Of a DNA stretch of 37,920 nt, positions 17,138 to 23,975 are shown piece after piece. The translations under genes and the position numbers were made by a program. Source of the stretch: a virus. The notes below the pieces were generated by a model, which saw only the letters and a list, made by a program, of their open reading frames with translations, did no database searches and was not told the origin of the DNA. The stretch spans positions 1 through 37,920 of the IMG/VR virus record IMGVR_UViG_3300017674_000012. The stretch is one strand, 5' to 3'. Within the stretch, counting starts at the first letter, position 1. Every line of letters starts with the position of its first letter.

Positions 17138-17205
17138 TTTATGGTGTTAAAAATTCCCCTTCCGGAATAGGAAGGGGAATCTCATAAATGTTAAAATGTA
17201 TTCTA

Positions 17206-18123
17206 TTACTCGCCCTGGTAAAGCGTGATCACACCCAGCTCAGAGTTTCTACCACTGCTACCACCTGAGCGCACCATTGCGTTCATGGAAATACCTCCAG
17301 CCAGGTCGGGACGCGGAGCAGGATCCATGTTCACTAAAACCTGTCCTTTCACATAACGAACAAATTGAGGATGGTAGAAAATTGCAGAGTATGAGTCTGT
17401 AGCAGCTCCAGCTGCACCGATCGCTTTCTTTGCACCAGCAGCAGAGTACTTGGTAGTCTTACTGCGCACATAGATGTCGAAGTTGAACAGCTTATCCACA
17501 GCACCATCAGCTAACAACTTGTTGTTGCTATCGGTACCGCTTCCGTACGCTTTTTTGATCGCGAGTAAATCTTCGTAAATATCAGGCGTACACACGCAAC
17601 GGCCCCCCGTACTAGGAAGGTTAGAAAAACGCCATGCGCGCAAAACTTTTAAAATGTCTGCCTCGGTTGCAATGCGCTTCAAGTTACCGCCAGCAAACGC
17701 CTCGTTCACACGAGTAGCAGCACCTGTAGTAGCAAACTTCAAGCCGGCCACACTATTCGCCCAACCAAACATAGTACGATCAGCAATTTGATCTTCCAGG
17801 CTCATGCGATGCTTATCCAGCTTCGCCTTACGTTTATCATAAGAAGTCAACAACTGATTGTTATAGGTGATCACCTCCGGAATGGTAACCAATAAATTGG
17901 CTCCATAGGTTTTCTTGGAGTCCTCTTCCGTGCGCATCTCCAGCGGGAACTTTGTCGGATCAACAATTACTTGTGCCGCTCCATTTTCATCCTGAGGAAT
18001 CTCAATGTTCTCTGCATCGATAGCAGCATCATCGCTTTTGCAACCAGCGTAAAAGCTATTGTCCGGAAACAATTGACCTTGCAGATCGCTGCTAAAAATC
18101 CTCCTGAATACTTCGTTTGCCAT
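17206..18123 (-). CDS. Major capsid protein
   Basis: This 305-residue protein lies downstream of the protease/scaffold and decoration candidate. Its features fit an HK97-fold capsid protein of Mu gpT type: FPLEMRTEEDSKKTYGANLLVTIPEVITYNNQLLTSYDKRKAKLDKH (the spine helix region), then RWRFSN-type mid domain and a C-terminal AGGISMNAMVRSGGSSGRNSELGVITL strand. There is no evidence of a cleaved delta domain, which fits a separate scaffold. It precedes the lysis cassette. Confidence 0.85.
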   Translation of the reverse strand: MANEVFRRIFSSDLQGQLFPDNSFYAGCKSDDAAIDAENIEIPQDENGAAQVIVDPTKFPLEMRTEEDSKKTYGANLLVTIPEVITYNNQLLTSYDKRKAKLDKHRMSLEDQIADRTMFGWANSVAGLKFATTGAATRVNEAFAGGNLKRIATEADILKVLRAWRFSNLPSTGGRCVCTPDIYEDLLAIKKAYGSGTDSNNKLLADGAVDKLFNFDIYVRSKTTKYSAAGAKKAIGAAGAATDSYSAIFYHPQFVRYVKGQVLVNMDPAPRPDLAGGISMNAMVRSGGSSGRNSELGVITLYQGE

Positions 18124-18150
18124 AGTGGTCTCTTTAAAAAATTTAGATGT

Positions 18151-18501
18151 TTAGTTGATCTGAACAGCAGCTCCTTGAGGACGGAAGATTCCATCGCTAC
18201 CAAGCTCAAAAGCTTGCGTGAAAGTCTTGTTGATTGCACCGGCAATAACAGGAGCCAGCATTGCCGTTCCGAATGTTAAGCTTCGTGCAGTACCATCAGA
18301 GCTCACTTCAATTTGCAACTCGGCACCGGCAGAGCCGGAACGAGCAATCTCCGGATCAACCGTAAGATTCAGCGTACAGTTACCGGTAAGAGCAAGCTTT
18401 AATAGCGTCTTCCGATTTTCAATGGTCACGGCTTGGACCGCTGCAAAAGCAGGGGCTTTGACGTCAGGGCCACCATCGGGCCACATGATTTTATCCGGCA
18501 T
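18151..18501 (-). CDS. Head decoration protein candidate
   Basis: This 116-residue beta-rich protein with a hydrophobic and Ala-rich core lies between the protease/scaffold and the major capsid gene. The same place holds a small decoration or stabilising protein in many phages. I recognise no specific motif, so the call rests on position and size. Confidence 0.45.
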   Translation of the reverse strand: MPDKIMWPDGGPDVKAPAFAAVQAVTIENRKTLLKLALTGNCTLNLTVDPEIARSGSAGAELQIEVSSDGTARSLTFGTAMLAPVIAGAINKTFTQAFELGSDGIFRPQGAAVQIN

Positions 18502-18531
18502 AGTGTTTCTTTGTTAAATCGTTTAAGTTTT

Positions 18532-19083
18532 TTAGTTGAAAGAACTTGCCTTGATTTCTGCCTCCGTAGGCTCATGACCGGTGTAATCCTTGATCAGCTT
18601 GGCAACGGCCTTCCAATCTTTTTCAATCAAAGCTTTAAGCTTCTCGGGATGCTTACACCATTCGGCATAACCCCAGTTGGCCTCTTCACCGGCAGGCTTA
18701 GCTTTCCCACCCAGGGCATTCAGCACGTCGTTCAAATTCAAAGGGGCTTTACCTGCTTCAGATGGGTTCTGTTCGGTGGCCGCAGCAGCTTGCGCAGGCA
18801 GTAAATCAATTGCAGCTTGCACATCAATACCAGCTAAAGTTTTGATAGCATTCAACTGCTTTTCATCGGTTACACCACGCGCCTTCGCAAGTGCCAAAAC
18901 GTTTCCAACAATCAAGTCACCGGAAGCTTCGGGTTTACCAGGAGCAGCAGGAGCCGGAGCCGGAGGATTAGCGGCTACAGCTGTAGCAGCTTTGGCCTTC
19001 ATCGCGGTGATCGCATTTTTGATTTCGTCTTCAGTAGCATTGGCACCAAGGCCAAGCAAGGCAATCAAATCTTCTTTTTTCAT
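18532..19083 (-). CDS. Possible nested scaffold gene (Mu gpZ-like)
   Basis: An in-frame ATG at 19083 (MKKEDLIALLGLG) begins exactly at the linker between the protease and helical domains and gives a 183-residue scaffold-only product. Mu and lambda make their scaffold by internal initiation in the protease gene. The leader is A-rich like other genes here, but no independent signal confirms initiation. Confidence 0.45.
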   Translation of the reverse strand: MKKEDLIALLGLGANATEDEIKNAITAMKAKAATAVAANPPAPAPAAPGKPEASGDLIVGNVLALAKARGVTDEKQLNAIKTLAGIDVQAAIDLLPAQAAAATEQNPSEAGKAPLNLNDVLNALGGKAKPAGEEANWGYAEWCKHPEKLKALIEKDWKAVAKLIKDYTGHEPTEAEIKASSFN

Positions 19084-19713
19084 TTCGGTTTGTGTTGTGT
19101 CAGTTGTGAATTGCGAGTAGTGAGCCGCCATTTCTAAAATCGAAGCATTCTCTTTTTCAAAAGGCTTTACATTGCCTTCAATAATCTCATCGATAAGACC
19201 TTCCGCTAAAGCTTGCTCCGGAGTAAACCAAGTATCCTTTCCATCGGCCATCCAATTGTCGAGAATCCACTTCACGTCTTTTCTCTTGCTACGCCTGGAA
19301 AGGATCTCTGCTAAAGTTTTGTTCAGGCTTTCAAGCATATCCGCATAATCACGAATGCCGTTCACCTGACCATAAACACCACCCGAACCGGCATGAACCA
19401 TCAGACGTGTGCCCTTTACCATTTTTCGCTTGTGGCAGCTTTGCAGAATGACAGCACCCATCGATGCGGCCATGCCTTCTACAATGCCTGTGATGAATAT
19501 CTCTTGCGTATTCATCTGACTCATGATGGCAAGCCCTTCAAAAATGCTTCCTCCCGGACAATTGATCTTACAGTTTACTTTTGCATAGTTTTTGGCTTTG
19601 GCTTCAGAAAGTTTTTTAATGAAATCCTCCGCGTTCACCTTGCTCCATTCGCTCACGCTGCCATACATTAGCACGTCAACTTCAGAATCAGATTTCGCAC
19701 GGAGCTCAAACAT
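18532..19713 (-). CDS. ClpP-like prohead protease fused to scaffold domain
   Basis: The protease domain (residues 1-180, numbered from the ATG at 19713) has the S49/ClpP features GGSIFEGLAI, nucleophile Ser84 in GMAASMGA and His107 in MVHAG. The third catalytic residue is probably Asp158 or Asp160. The protein continues into a helical, Ala/Pro-rich region (about 211-393) that looks like a scaffold. The start at 19713 is chosen because the family begins MFE[LI]..KS and an alternative TTG at 19746 would add an odd extension. This is the Mu gpI/gpZ equivalent. The protease cleaves the scaffold during head maturation. Confidence 0.85.
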   Translation of the reverse strand: MFELRAKSDSEVDVLMYGSVSEWSKVNAEDFIKKLSEAKAKNYAKVNCKINCPGGSIFEGLAIMSQMNTQEIFITGIVEGMAASMGAVILQSCHKRKMVKGTRLMVHAGSGGVYGQVNGIRDYADMLESLNKTLAEILSRRSKRKDVKWILDNWMADGKDTWFTPEQALAEGLIDEIIEGNVKPFEKENASILEMAAHYSQFTTDTTQTEMKKEDLIALLGLGANATEDEIKNAITAMKAKAATAVAANPPAPAPAAPGKPEASGDLIVGNVLALAKARGVTDEKQLNAIKTLAGIDVQAAIDLLPAQAAAATEQNPSEAGKAPLNLNDVLNALGGKAKPAGEEANWGYAEWCKHPEKLKALIEKDWKAVAKLIKDYTGHEPTEAEIKASSFN

Positions 19714-19902
19714 TTTTTTTCGTGGCGTTTCAAATAAGTGGCTCAAAAATGATTCACCTTTGCGCGCGGTGCAAGCGCATGTTTAGTGTGGCTATTAATT
19801 CCAAGAGTCTCACTTATTCAAATCAATAGTCTCCCTCAACAACACCTTTCGACACGCCCGTTTTCAGTCCATTTTTGTCGCAGACAAAAACACTCACCTA
19901 TC
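19714..19902. promoter_or_regulatory. Divergent late control region
   Basis: This 189-bp gap separates the two oppositely transcribed late blocks. The octamer CATTTTTG occurs on each side pointing toward its own operon: minus strand 19751-19744, 30 nt before the protease ATG, and plus strand 19870-19877, 25 nt before the terminase GTG. Both are one base from the Bacteroidota -7 consensus TAnnTTTG. The plus copy has a TTTC 19 nt upstream, a spacing typical of these promoters. A weak base in both may mean that an activator is needed, as with Mu late promoters. Confidence 0.45.
19872..19890. repeat. Perfect 8-bp inverted repeat overlapping terminase promoter
   Basis: TTTTTGTC (19872-19879), spacer GCA, GACAAAAA (19883-19890). 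It overlaps the promoter-like octamer and the likely transcription start, 12 bp before the terminase start codon. It could be an operator, or it could form a stem in the leader of the mRNA. Confidence 0.55.
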
Positions 19903-20367
19903 GTGATCGACAAGAAAAGTGCAGCGCAAGAGCTCTTCAACGCTGGTTGGGCAGGCAATCAAATCGCCTCTATCTTAGAGTTGAGCGAGCAAACTATTTC
20001 CACATGGAAGACAAAGCACCGGTGGGAAGAAAAACGCGCTACCAAAAACATGGGCCGCGAAGTCGCCGAAGATCGTGTATGGCGATTGATCAATTTTCAA
20101 TTGCGTGTGCTGGACATGCAAGTCGATGATCAGGAAGATAAGCTCAAAAAGAAAGACATCGAAAAGCTTTCTCCACTCGACAAGGGTGATGTCGATGCGC
20201 TTCAAAAATTGTGGACAACTGTCAAAGCCAAACAACTCGACTGGTCCGTGCTGGTTAACAACATCAAAGATTTAACCGGCTTCATTGCCGAGCGTGATGT
20301 TGAACTCAGCAAACAACTGCTCAATCACTGTGATGACTTTCTCAATTTCAAGCGAAAAAACTTATGA
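19903..20367 (+). CDS. Terminase small subunit
   Basis: This 154-residue protein, taken from the GTG at 19903, starts with KKSAAQELFNAGWAGNQIASILELSEQTISTWKTKHRWEEKR, a helix-turn-helix of TerS type (about residues 3-40). A long helical oligomerisation region follows. The gene overlaps TerL by 4 bp (ATGA). The frame stays open upstream, but that part lies in the control region and encodes no conserved sequence. TerS would recognise phage DNA and feed TerL. Confidence 0.75.
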   Translation: MIDKKSAAQELFNAGWAGNQIASILELSEQTISTWKTKHRWEEKRATKNMGREVAEDRVWRLINFQLRVLDMQVDDQEDKLKKKDIEKLSPLDKGDVDALQKLWTTVKAKQLDWSVLVNNIKDLTGFIAERDVELSKQLLNHCDDFLNFKRKNL

Positions 20368-21983
20368 GTTGGAAAATCCCTGATAAAACATATAAAGATT
20401 GGCTGGAACATTGTGCGCGTATCCGATCGTCTACCTCTGCCATTCAAAAAAATATTTTCGAAACAGCCGAACAGCGTTCCAAGAGAATCAAAGAACTACT
20501 CAAACCTCAAAATTTTGAGAAGGCTTGCCGCTATTACTTTGGCCACTACATCGATGCTGACTTTGCATGGTTCCACAAACAGGCAGGTAAAGAGATTCTT
20601 ACCAACAACGATTTAATGGCTGCCCTGGAGTGGCCACGCGAACACGCGAAGTCTGTTATTATAGATGTATTTATACCCATGATTTTAAAGGCTCGTGGCG
20701 AGCTCACTGGCATGCTACTGGCCAGTGAAACAGATGCGAAGGCCGCTGTATTGCTCGGTGACTTGCAAGCCGAGCTGATGGAGAACAAACTTTTCATTGC
20801 AGACTTTGGTGAACAGCGCACTATTGGCAGCTGGAGCGAAGGCCACTTTACAACCACTGACGGAATCGGGTTTTGGTCTTTTGGTATTGGCCAAAATCCT
20901 GCTGGTGTAAGAAAGGCCGCTAATCGGCCTAACTATGGAGTGGTTGATGATGCCGCTAACAAGCGCAGAAGTAAAAATCAAGATCGCATCAAAGCCGATG
21001 TTGATTGGGTTCTTGGAGACTTCCTGGGATGTTTAGCTATCAAAGCGTCCCGCGTTGTTTTCGCCAACAACCGCACGTGTAAAAATGACCTGATGGCTCA
21101 CTTGGTTGGCGATGTGAAAGAAGGCGATCCAATTCGAGAAGGACTGAAGCATATAAAAGTCTATGCTACCGAGGACCCGGTAACACATAAAAAGTTACTC
21201 ATTGAAGATGGAGGGGTTCCCTCATGGAAGGAGCGCTACACCGTGGAGATGCTTCAGAAACGCATGCGCAAAATGGGGTTGCGAAATGCGATGCGTAACT
21301 TCTATCACGAAGACATGGCCGATGGTGACATCTTCAAAGATGAAGACTTGCCATGGTCTCCAATACTAGCACTTGATCAATACGAAGCGCTCATTACTTA
21401 CAATGACCCTTCTTATAAAGATACCGGTGACACCAAAGCAATTGTGCTGGTGGGCAAGAGTGGAAGCAAATACGATATCATTTGGGCATGGGTTCGTCAC
21501 GCTTCACGGAAAGCTATGGTTCAAGCGCATTATCTAATTGATGATGTCGTGCATGGCAAAACGAATATTGTAGGCTCAGGCATTGTTCGCGGCAAAAGAG
21601 AAGTAAACTGCCGGCATTATATAGAGGCCAACTTTATACAAGAAGATCTCTACATGGCCGAGTACAAAAAAGAAGGCAATGCCCGAAACCGGCAGCTTCG
21701 TATTCGCGGAGACAAAAGAGCCAAGCCGGATAAGACCGGAAGGATTGAAGACTTAACACCAATTGCTGAGAGTGGCTGTCTTCGATTCAATGAGAAGCTT
21801 CGTAAAGATCAGGACATGATTACCCTGCGTGAGCAATTTTTGGCTTTCCCAAATGGTCATGATGACGGCCCCGATGCAGTGGAGGGAGCAATCTATCTTT
21901 TAAATAAACGCAACAACAGCAATGGAAGAAAACGACAGGGCCGAACCGGCTCCTACACCAAATCGGATAACCGAAGAGGATAG
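20364..21983 (+). CDS. terL: Terminase large subunit (Mu gp28 counterpart)
   Basis: This 539-residue protein has a deviant Walker A WPREHAKS (residues 90-97), a Walker B YGVVDD (191-196) and a nuclease domain with Asp348 in YNDPSYKDTGDTKA and GHDDGPDA (498-505) near the C-terminus. This is the standard ATPase-nuclease layout that drives headful packaging, here of DNA joined to the host by transposition. The last 62 bp overlap the next small gene. Confidence 0.9.
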   Translation: MSWKIPDKTYKDWLEHCARIRSSTSAIQKNIFETAEQRSKRIKELLKPQNFEKACRYYFGHYIDADFAWFHKQAGKEILTNNDLMAALEWPREHAKSVIIDVFIPMILKARGELTGMLLASETDAKAAVLLGDLQAELMENKLFIADFGEQRTIGSWSEGHFTTTDGIGFWSFGIGQNPAGVRKAANRPNYGVVDDAANKRRSKNQDRIKADVDWVLGDFLGCLAIKASRVVFANNRTCKNDLMAHLVGDVKEGDPIREGLKHIKVYATEDPVTHKKLLIEDGGVPSWKERYTVEMLQKRMRKMGLRNAMRNFYHEDMADGDIFKDEDLPWSPILALDQYEALITYNDPSYKDTGDTKAIVLVGKSGSKYDIIWAWVRHASRKAMVQAHYLIDDVVHGKTNIVGSGIVRGKREVNCRHYIEANFIQEDLYMAEYKKEGNARNRQLRIRGDKRAKPDKTGRIEDLTPIAESGCLRFNEKLRKDQDMITLREQFLAFPNGHDDGPDAVEGAIYLLNKRNNSNGRKRQGRTGSYTKSDNRRG

Positions 21984-22113
21984 AAAATATTTTGCCTTCT
22001 ACAAGCTGGAAGTACAAGCTATCAGCGGAAAGGTGCACCGCCTCATATTACGTGAACAGGTAGCATGCAGGTGCCCTGCCCATTTTATTCAATTCAATTT
22101 TTTCTACAACTAA
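21922..22113 (+). CDS. Small hypothetical protein overlapping TerL end
   Basis: This 63-residue protein begins inside the last codons of TerL (MEENDRAEPAPTPNRI) and ends 6 bp before the gp36-like gene. The first 20 residues are Pro/Glu-rich. The C-terminus has CRCPAHFIQF, perhaps metal-binding. Tight packing into the operon supports a real gene; no family is recognised. Confidence 0.5.
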   Translation: MEENDRAEPAPTPNRITEEDRKYFAFYKLEVQAISGKVHRLILREQVACRCPAHFIQFNFFYN

Positions 22114-22119
22114 AGAGTT

Positions 22120-22596
22120 ATGGCCGATTCAAACTACATATCTAAAGCAGACTATAAATATCAGATGCGCGCTGAGCGTCTGGATCAAATCTTAGAAGCT
22201 GCCGATGAAGACGAAGACTTATTGCTTGATACAGCTGAAGGCGATGCCATAGCCATCATCCGCGATCACTTGGGCAAGAAGTACAACATGGATGTTGAGT
22301 TTGCCACCACTGGTGAGGCTCGTAACAAAGTAGTATTGAGATGGGCAAAGGTTCTGGTCATTTACTTTATATATGAGCGCATCCCGGACGAGATGATGCC
22401 TGAGCGCGTCAAAGACAATTATGAGCTCGTGATCAAACTGCTCATGAAAGTTGAGGATGGGAAGAAGGATGTACTGGGTCTTACCCCCATTCAAGTAACC
22501 AACGAAGCAGGCGAAACCGGCACTTTTACACGAAGAAGATGGGGCAGTATCGACCAGCGAGCAAATGATGGGGGTTCACCACGCAACAGAAATTGA
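22120..22596 (+). CDS. Mu gp36-like protein (DUF1320-type), head-tail connector candidate
   Basis: This 158-residue protein follows the gp36 pattern: YISKADYKYQMRAERLDQIL, an AEGDAIAIIRDHLGKKYNM segment, and VKDNYELVIKLLMKVEDGKK near the C-terminus. Gp36-like proteins usually lie by the portal and are thought to be head completion or adaptor proteins. Just after it, 22597-22700 holds no gene; a short GC-rich stretch there could fold but has no clear function. Confidence 0.72.
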   Translation: MADSNYISKADYKYQMRAERLDQILEAADEDEDLLLDTAEGDAIAIIRDHLGKKYNMDVEFATTGEARNKVVLRWAKVLVIYFIYERIPDEMMPERVKDNYELVIKLLMKVEDGKKDVLGLTPIQVTNEAGETGTFTRRRWGSIDQRANDGGSPRNRN

Positions 22597-22700
22597 TCGT
22601 AGAGGCCATTTCTAACGAGTTCTAACGCTATAAAGCCACGAGGGCGAGGTAATGAGCCTGCCAGCCCCAAATTAAACGCACCAACACAAATTCAAATACC

Positions 22701-23975
22701 ATGAAATTAGGTCTTTCTTTACCCAAATCGTTATTACCGGATTTCTTGCGAGCCGACAAGAAGGCAATTGCCAAGCTTACCACCGAACTGGAGACACTCA
22801 AAAAACAATCCTCCAGTGTAAAGAATCCAAAACGCGTAAGCCTCAACCTGAGCCAGCGCAGAAGCTACATGGCCACCATGCAGCAGGATGAATTAAAAGC
22901 TGCAGTATTGATTGCACGCGATCCGCTGCGTCCACGCAGATCGATGCTGCTGGCCATGTACGATGAGGTGTGGGAGAATGATGGTCACTTGATTGGCGAG
23001 TCCCGCAAAGCCATCCTCAAAGTGGTCGGCTCTCCATTCGGTCTTTTCAAACTGGGCACCCAAGAGATTGATGAGCAAGCCACCCGCTTGTTTCAAAAGA
23101 AGTGGTTTGAAGATTACAGAAAGTATTTTCAGGAAGCCAATTTCTTCGGCCACTCACTAGTGCAGTTTGCTGAGTGGGTGAAGAGCGAGGAGAAAGGCAT
23201 GGAGTGGGAAGTAAAAAGAGTAGAGCTCATCCCGCGCGAGCACGTTCGTCCGGAGGAAGGATTATTTGTTTTAGATGTAAGCGATGAAGTCGGCATTCCT
23301 TTCCGCGAAGAGAAGTTTAAAAAAGGTTTAATGCTCATTGAGATGGGCGACAGCAAATACCTCGGACTGCTTTGTGTAGCTACCAAAGAATTCATCTGGA
23401 AAAACTACAGTCGAAGTGACTGGAGCCGGCACAGCGAAAAATTTGGAATGCCAATGGTCGCTATCAAAGCGGCTACCGATGATAAGACGGAGCTGGATAA
23501 GCTCGAACAAATGGCTCGCAATTTCGGCGAGAACCTTTGGATGATCCTCGACCCGGAAGATGAGATCGAGTTGAAAGAGCCCACCTTCAAAGATTCTTAT
23601 AACATATATAAAGAGCTGGCTGCGTTTGCGAATTCAGAAATCTCAAAGGCCATCTCCGGAGCCACCGGCACCAGCGATGAGAAATCATTTGTCGGAGCTG
23701 CAAAAGTTCATGAAGATATCTTGAATGAATTTGTTGAAGCGAACAAACGCGCTGAGACTTATCATATCAACGAAGAGCTGCTTCCATTCCTGCGCGAAAA
23801 TGGATATCCAATTGAAGGGTTAGAATTCAGATACATGAGTTACCAGGATAATGAAGACCCGGAGAATGACGATGCTGAGTCTACCGATGGTAAAAATGCA
23901 AATCCCAAAAAGAAAGGTCAAGGAGGTGGCCTCATAAAAAAGTCGCAACAGGCTCGGTATCGCTATCGTTTTTAA
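22701..23975 (+). CDS. Portal protein (DUF935-type, Mu gp29 counterpart)
   Basis: This 424-residue protein shows the DUF935 portal features: a helical N-terminus, VSLNLSQRRSYMATMQQDEL, ARDPLRPRRSMLLAMYDEVW, and a C-terminal clip/stem region with NSEISKAISGATGTSDEKSFVGAAKVHEDIL. The zero-frame product ends with a short basic tail, QARYRYRF, after a Lys/Gly-rich linker (from about residue 395). At residues 412-414 the codons ATA AAA AAG contain the slippery heptamer that leads into the MuF frame, so some ribosomes would make a portal-MuF fusion. Confidence 0.85.
   Translation: MKLGLSLPKSLLPDFLRADKKAIAKLTTELETLKKQSSSVKNPKRVSLNLSQRRSYMATMQQDELKAAVLIARDPLRPRRSMLLAMYDEVWENDGHLIGESRKAILKVVGSPFGLFKLGTQEIDEQATRLFQKKWFEDYRKYFQEANFFGHSLVQFAEWVKSEEKGMEWEVKRVELIPREHVRPEEGLFVLDVSDEVGIPFREEKFKKGLMLIEMGDSKYLGLLCVATKEFIWKNYSRSDWSRHSEKFGMPMVAIKAATDDKTELDKLEQMARNFGENLWMILDPEDEIELKEPTFKDSYNIYKELAAFANSEISKAISGATGTSDEKSFVGAAKVHEDILNEFVEANKRAETYHINEELLPFLRENGYPIEGLEFRYMSYQDNEDPENDDAESTDGKNANPKKKGQGGGLIKKSQQARYRYRF
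23936..23942 (+). other. Slippery heptamer A AAA AAG, predicted -1 frameshift into MuF
   Basis: The zero-frame codons ATA AAA AAG place the heptamer A AAA AAG exactly in phase for -1 slippage. An AGGAGG element lies 9 nt upstream, the SD-to-slip distance of the E. coli dnaX signal. The -1 frame is open for 111 codons to the MuF ATG at 24275 and then to 25271. No strong downstream stem is evident. This is the same heptamer as in the tail chaperone gene. Confidence 0.72.

Noticed and set aside
19714-19746. TTG start of the protease at 19746
   Set aside because: The family starts close to MFE[LI]; the ATG at 19713 fits better and leaves room for a leader.
19786-19902. Upstream extension of the terminase small subunit to an ATG at 19786
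   Set aside because: The extension encodes low-complexity sequence and would cover the promoter-like boxes and inverted repeat. The conserved HTH begins just after the GTG at 19903.
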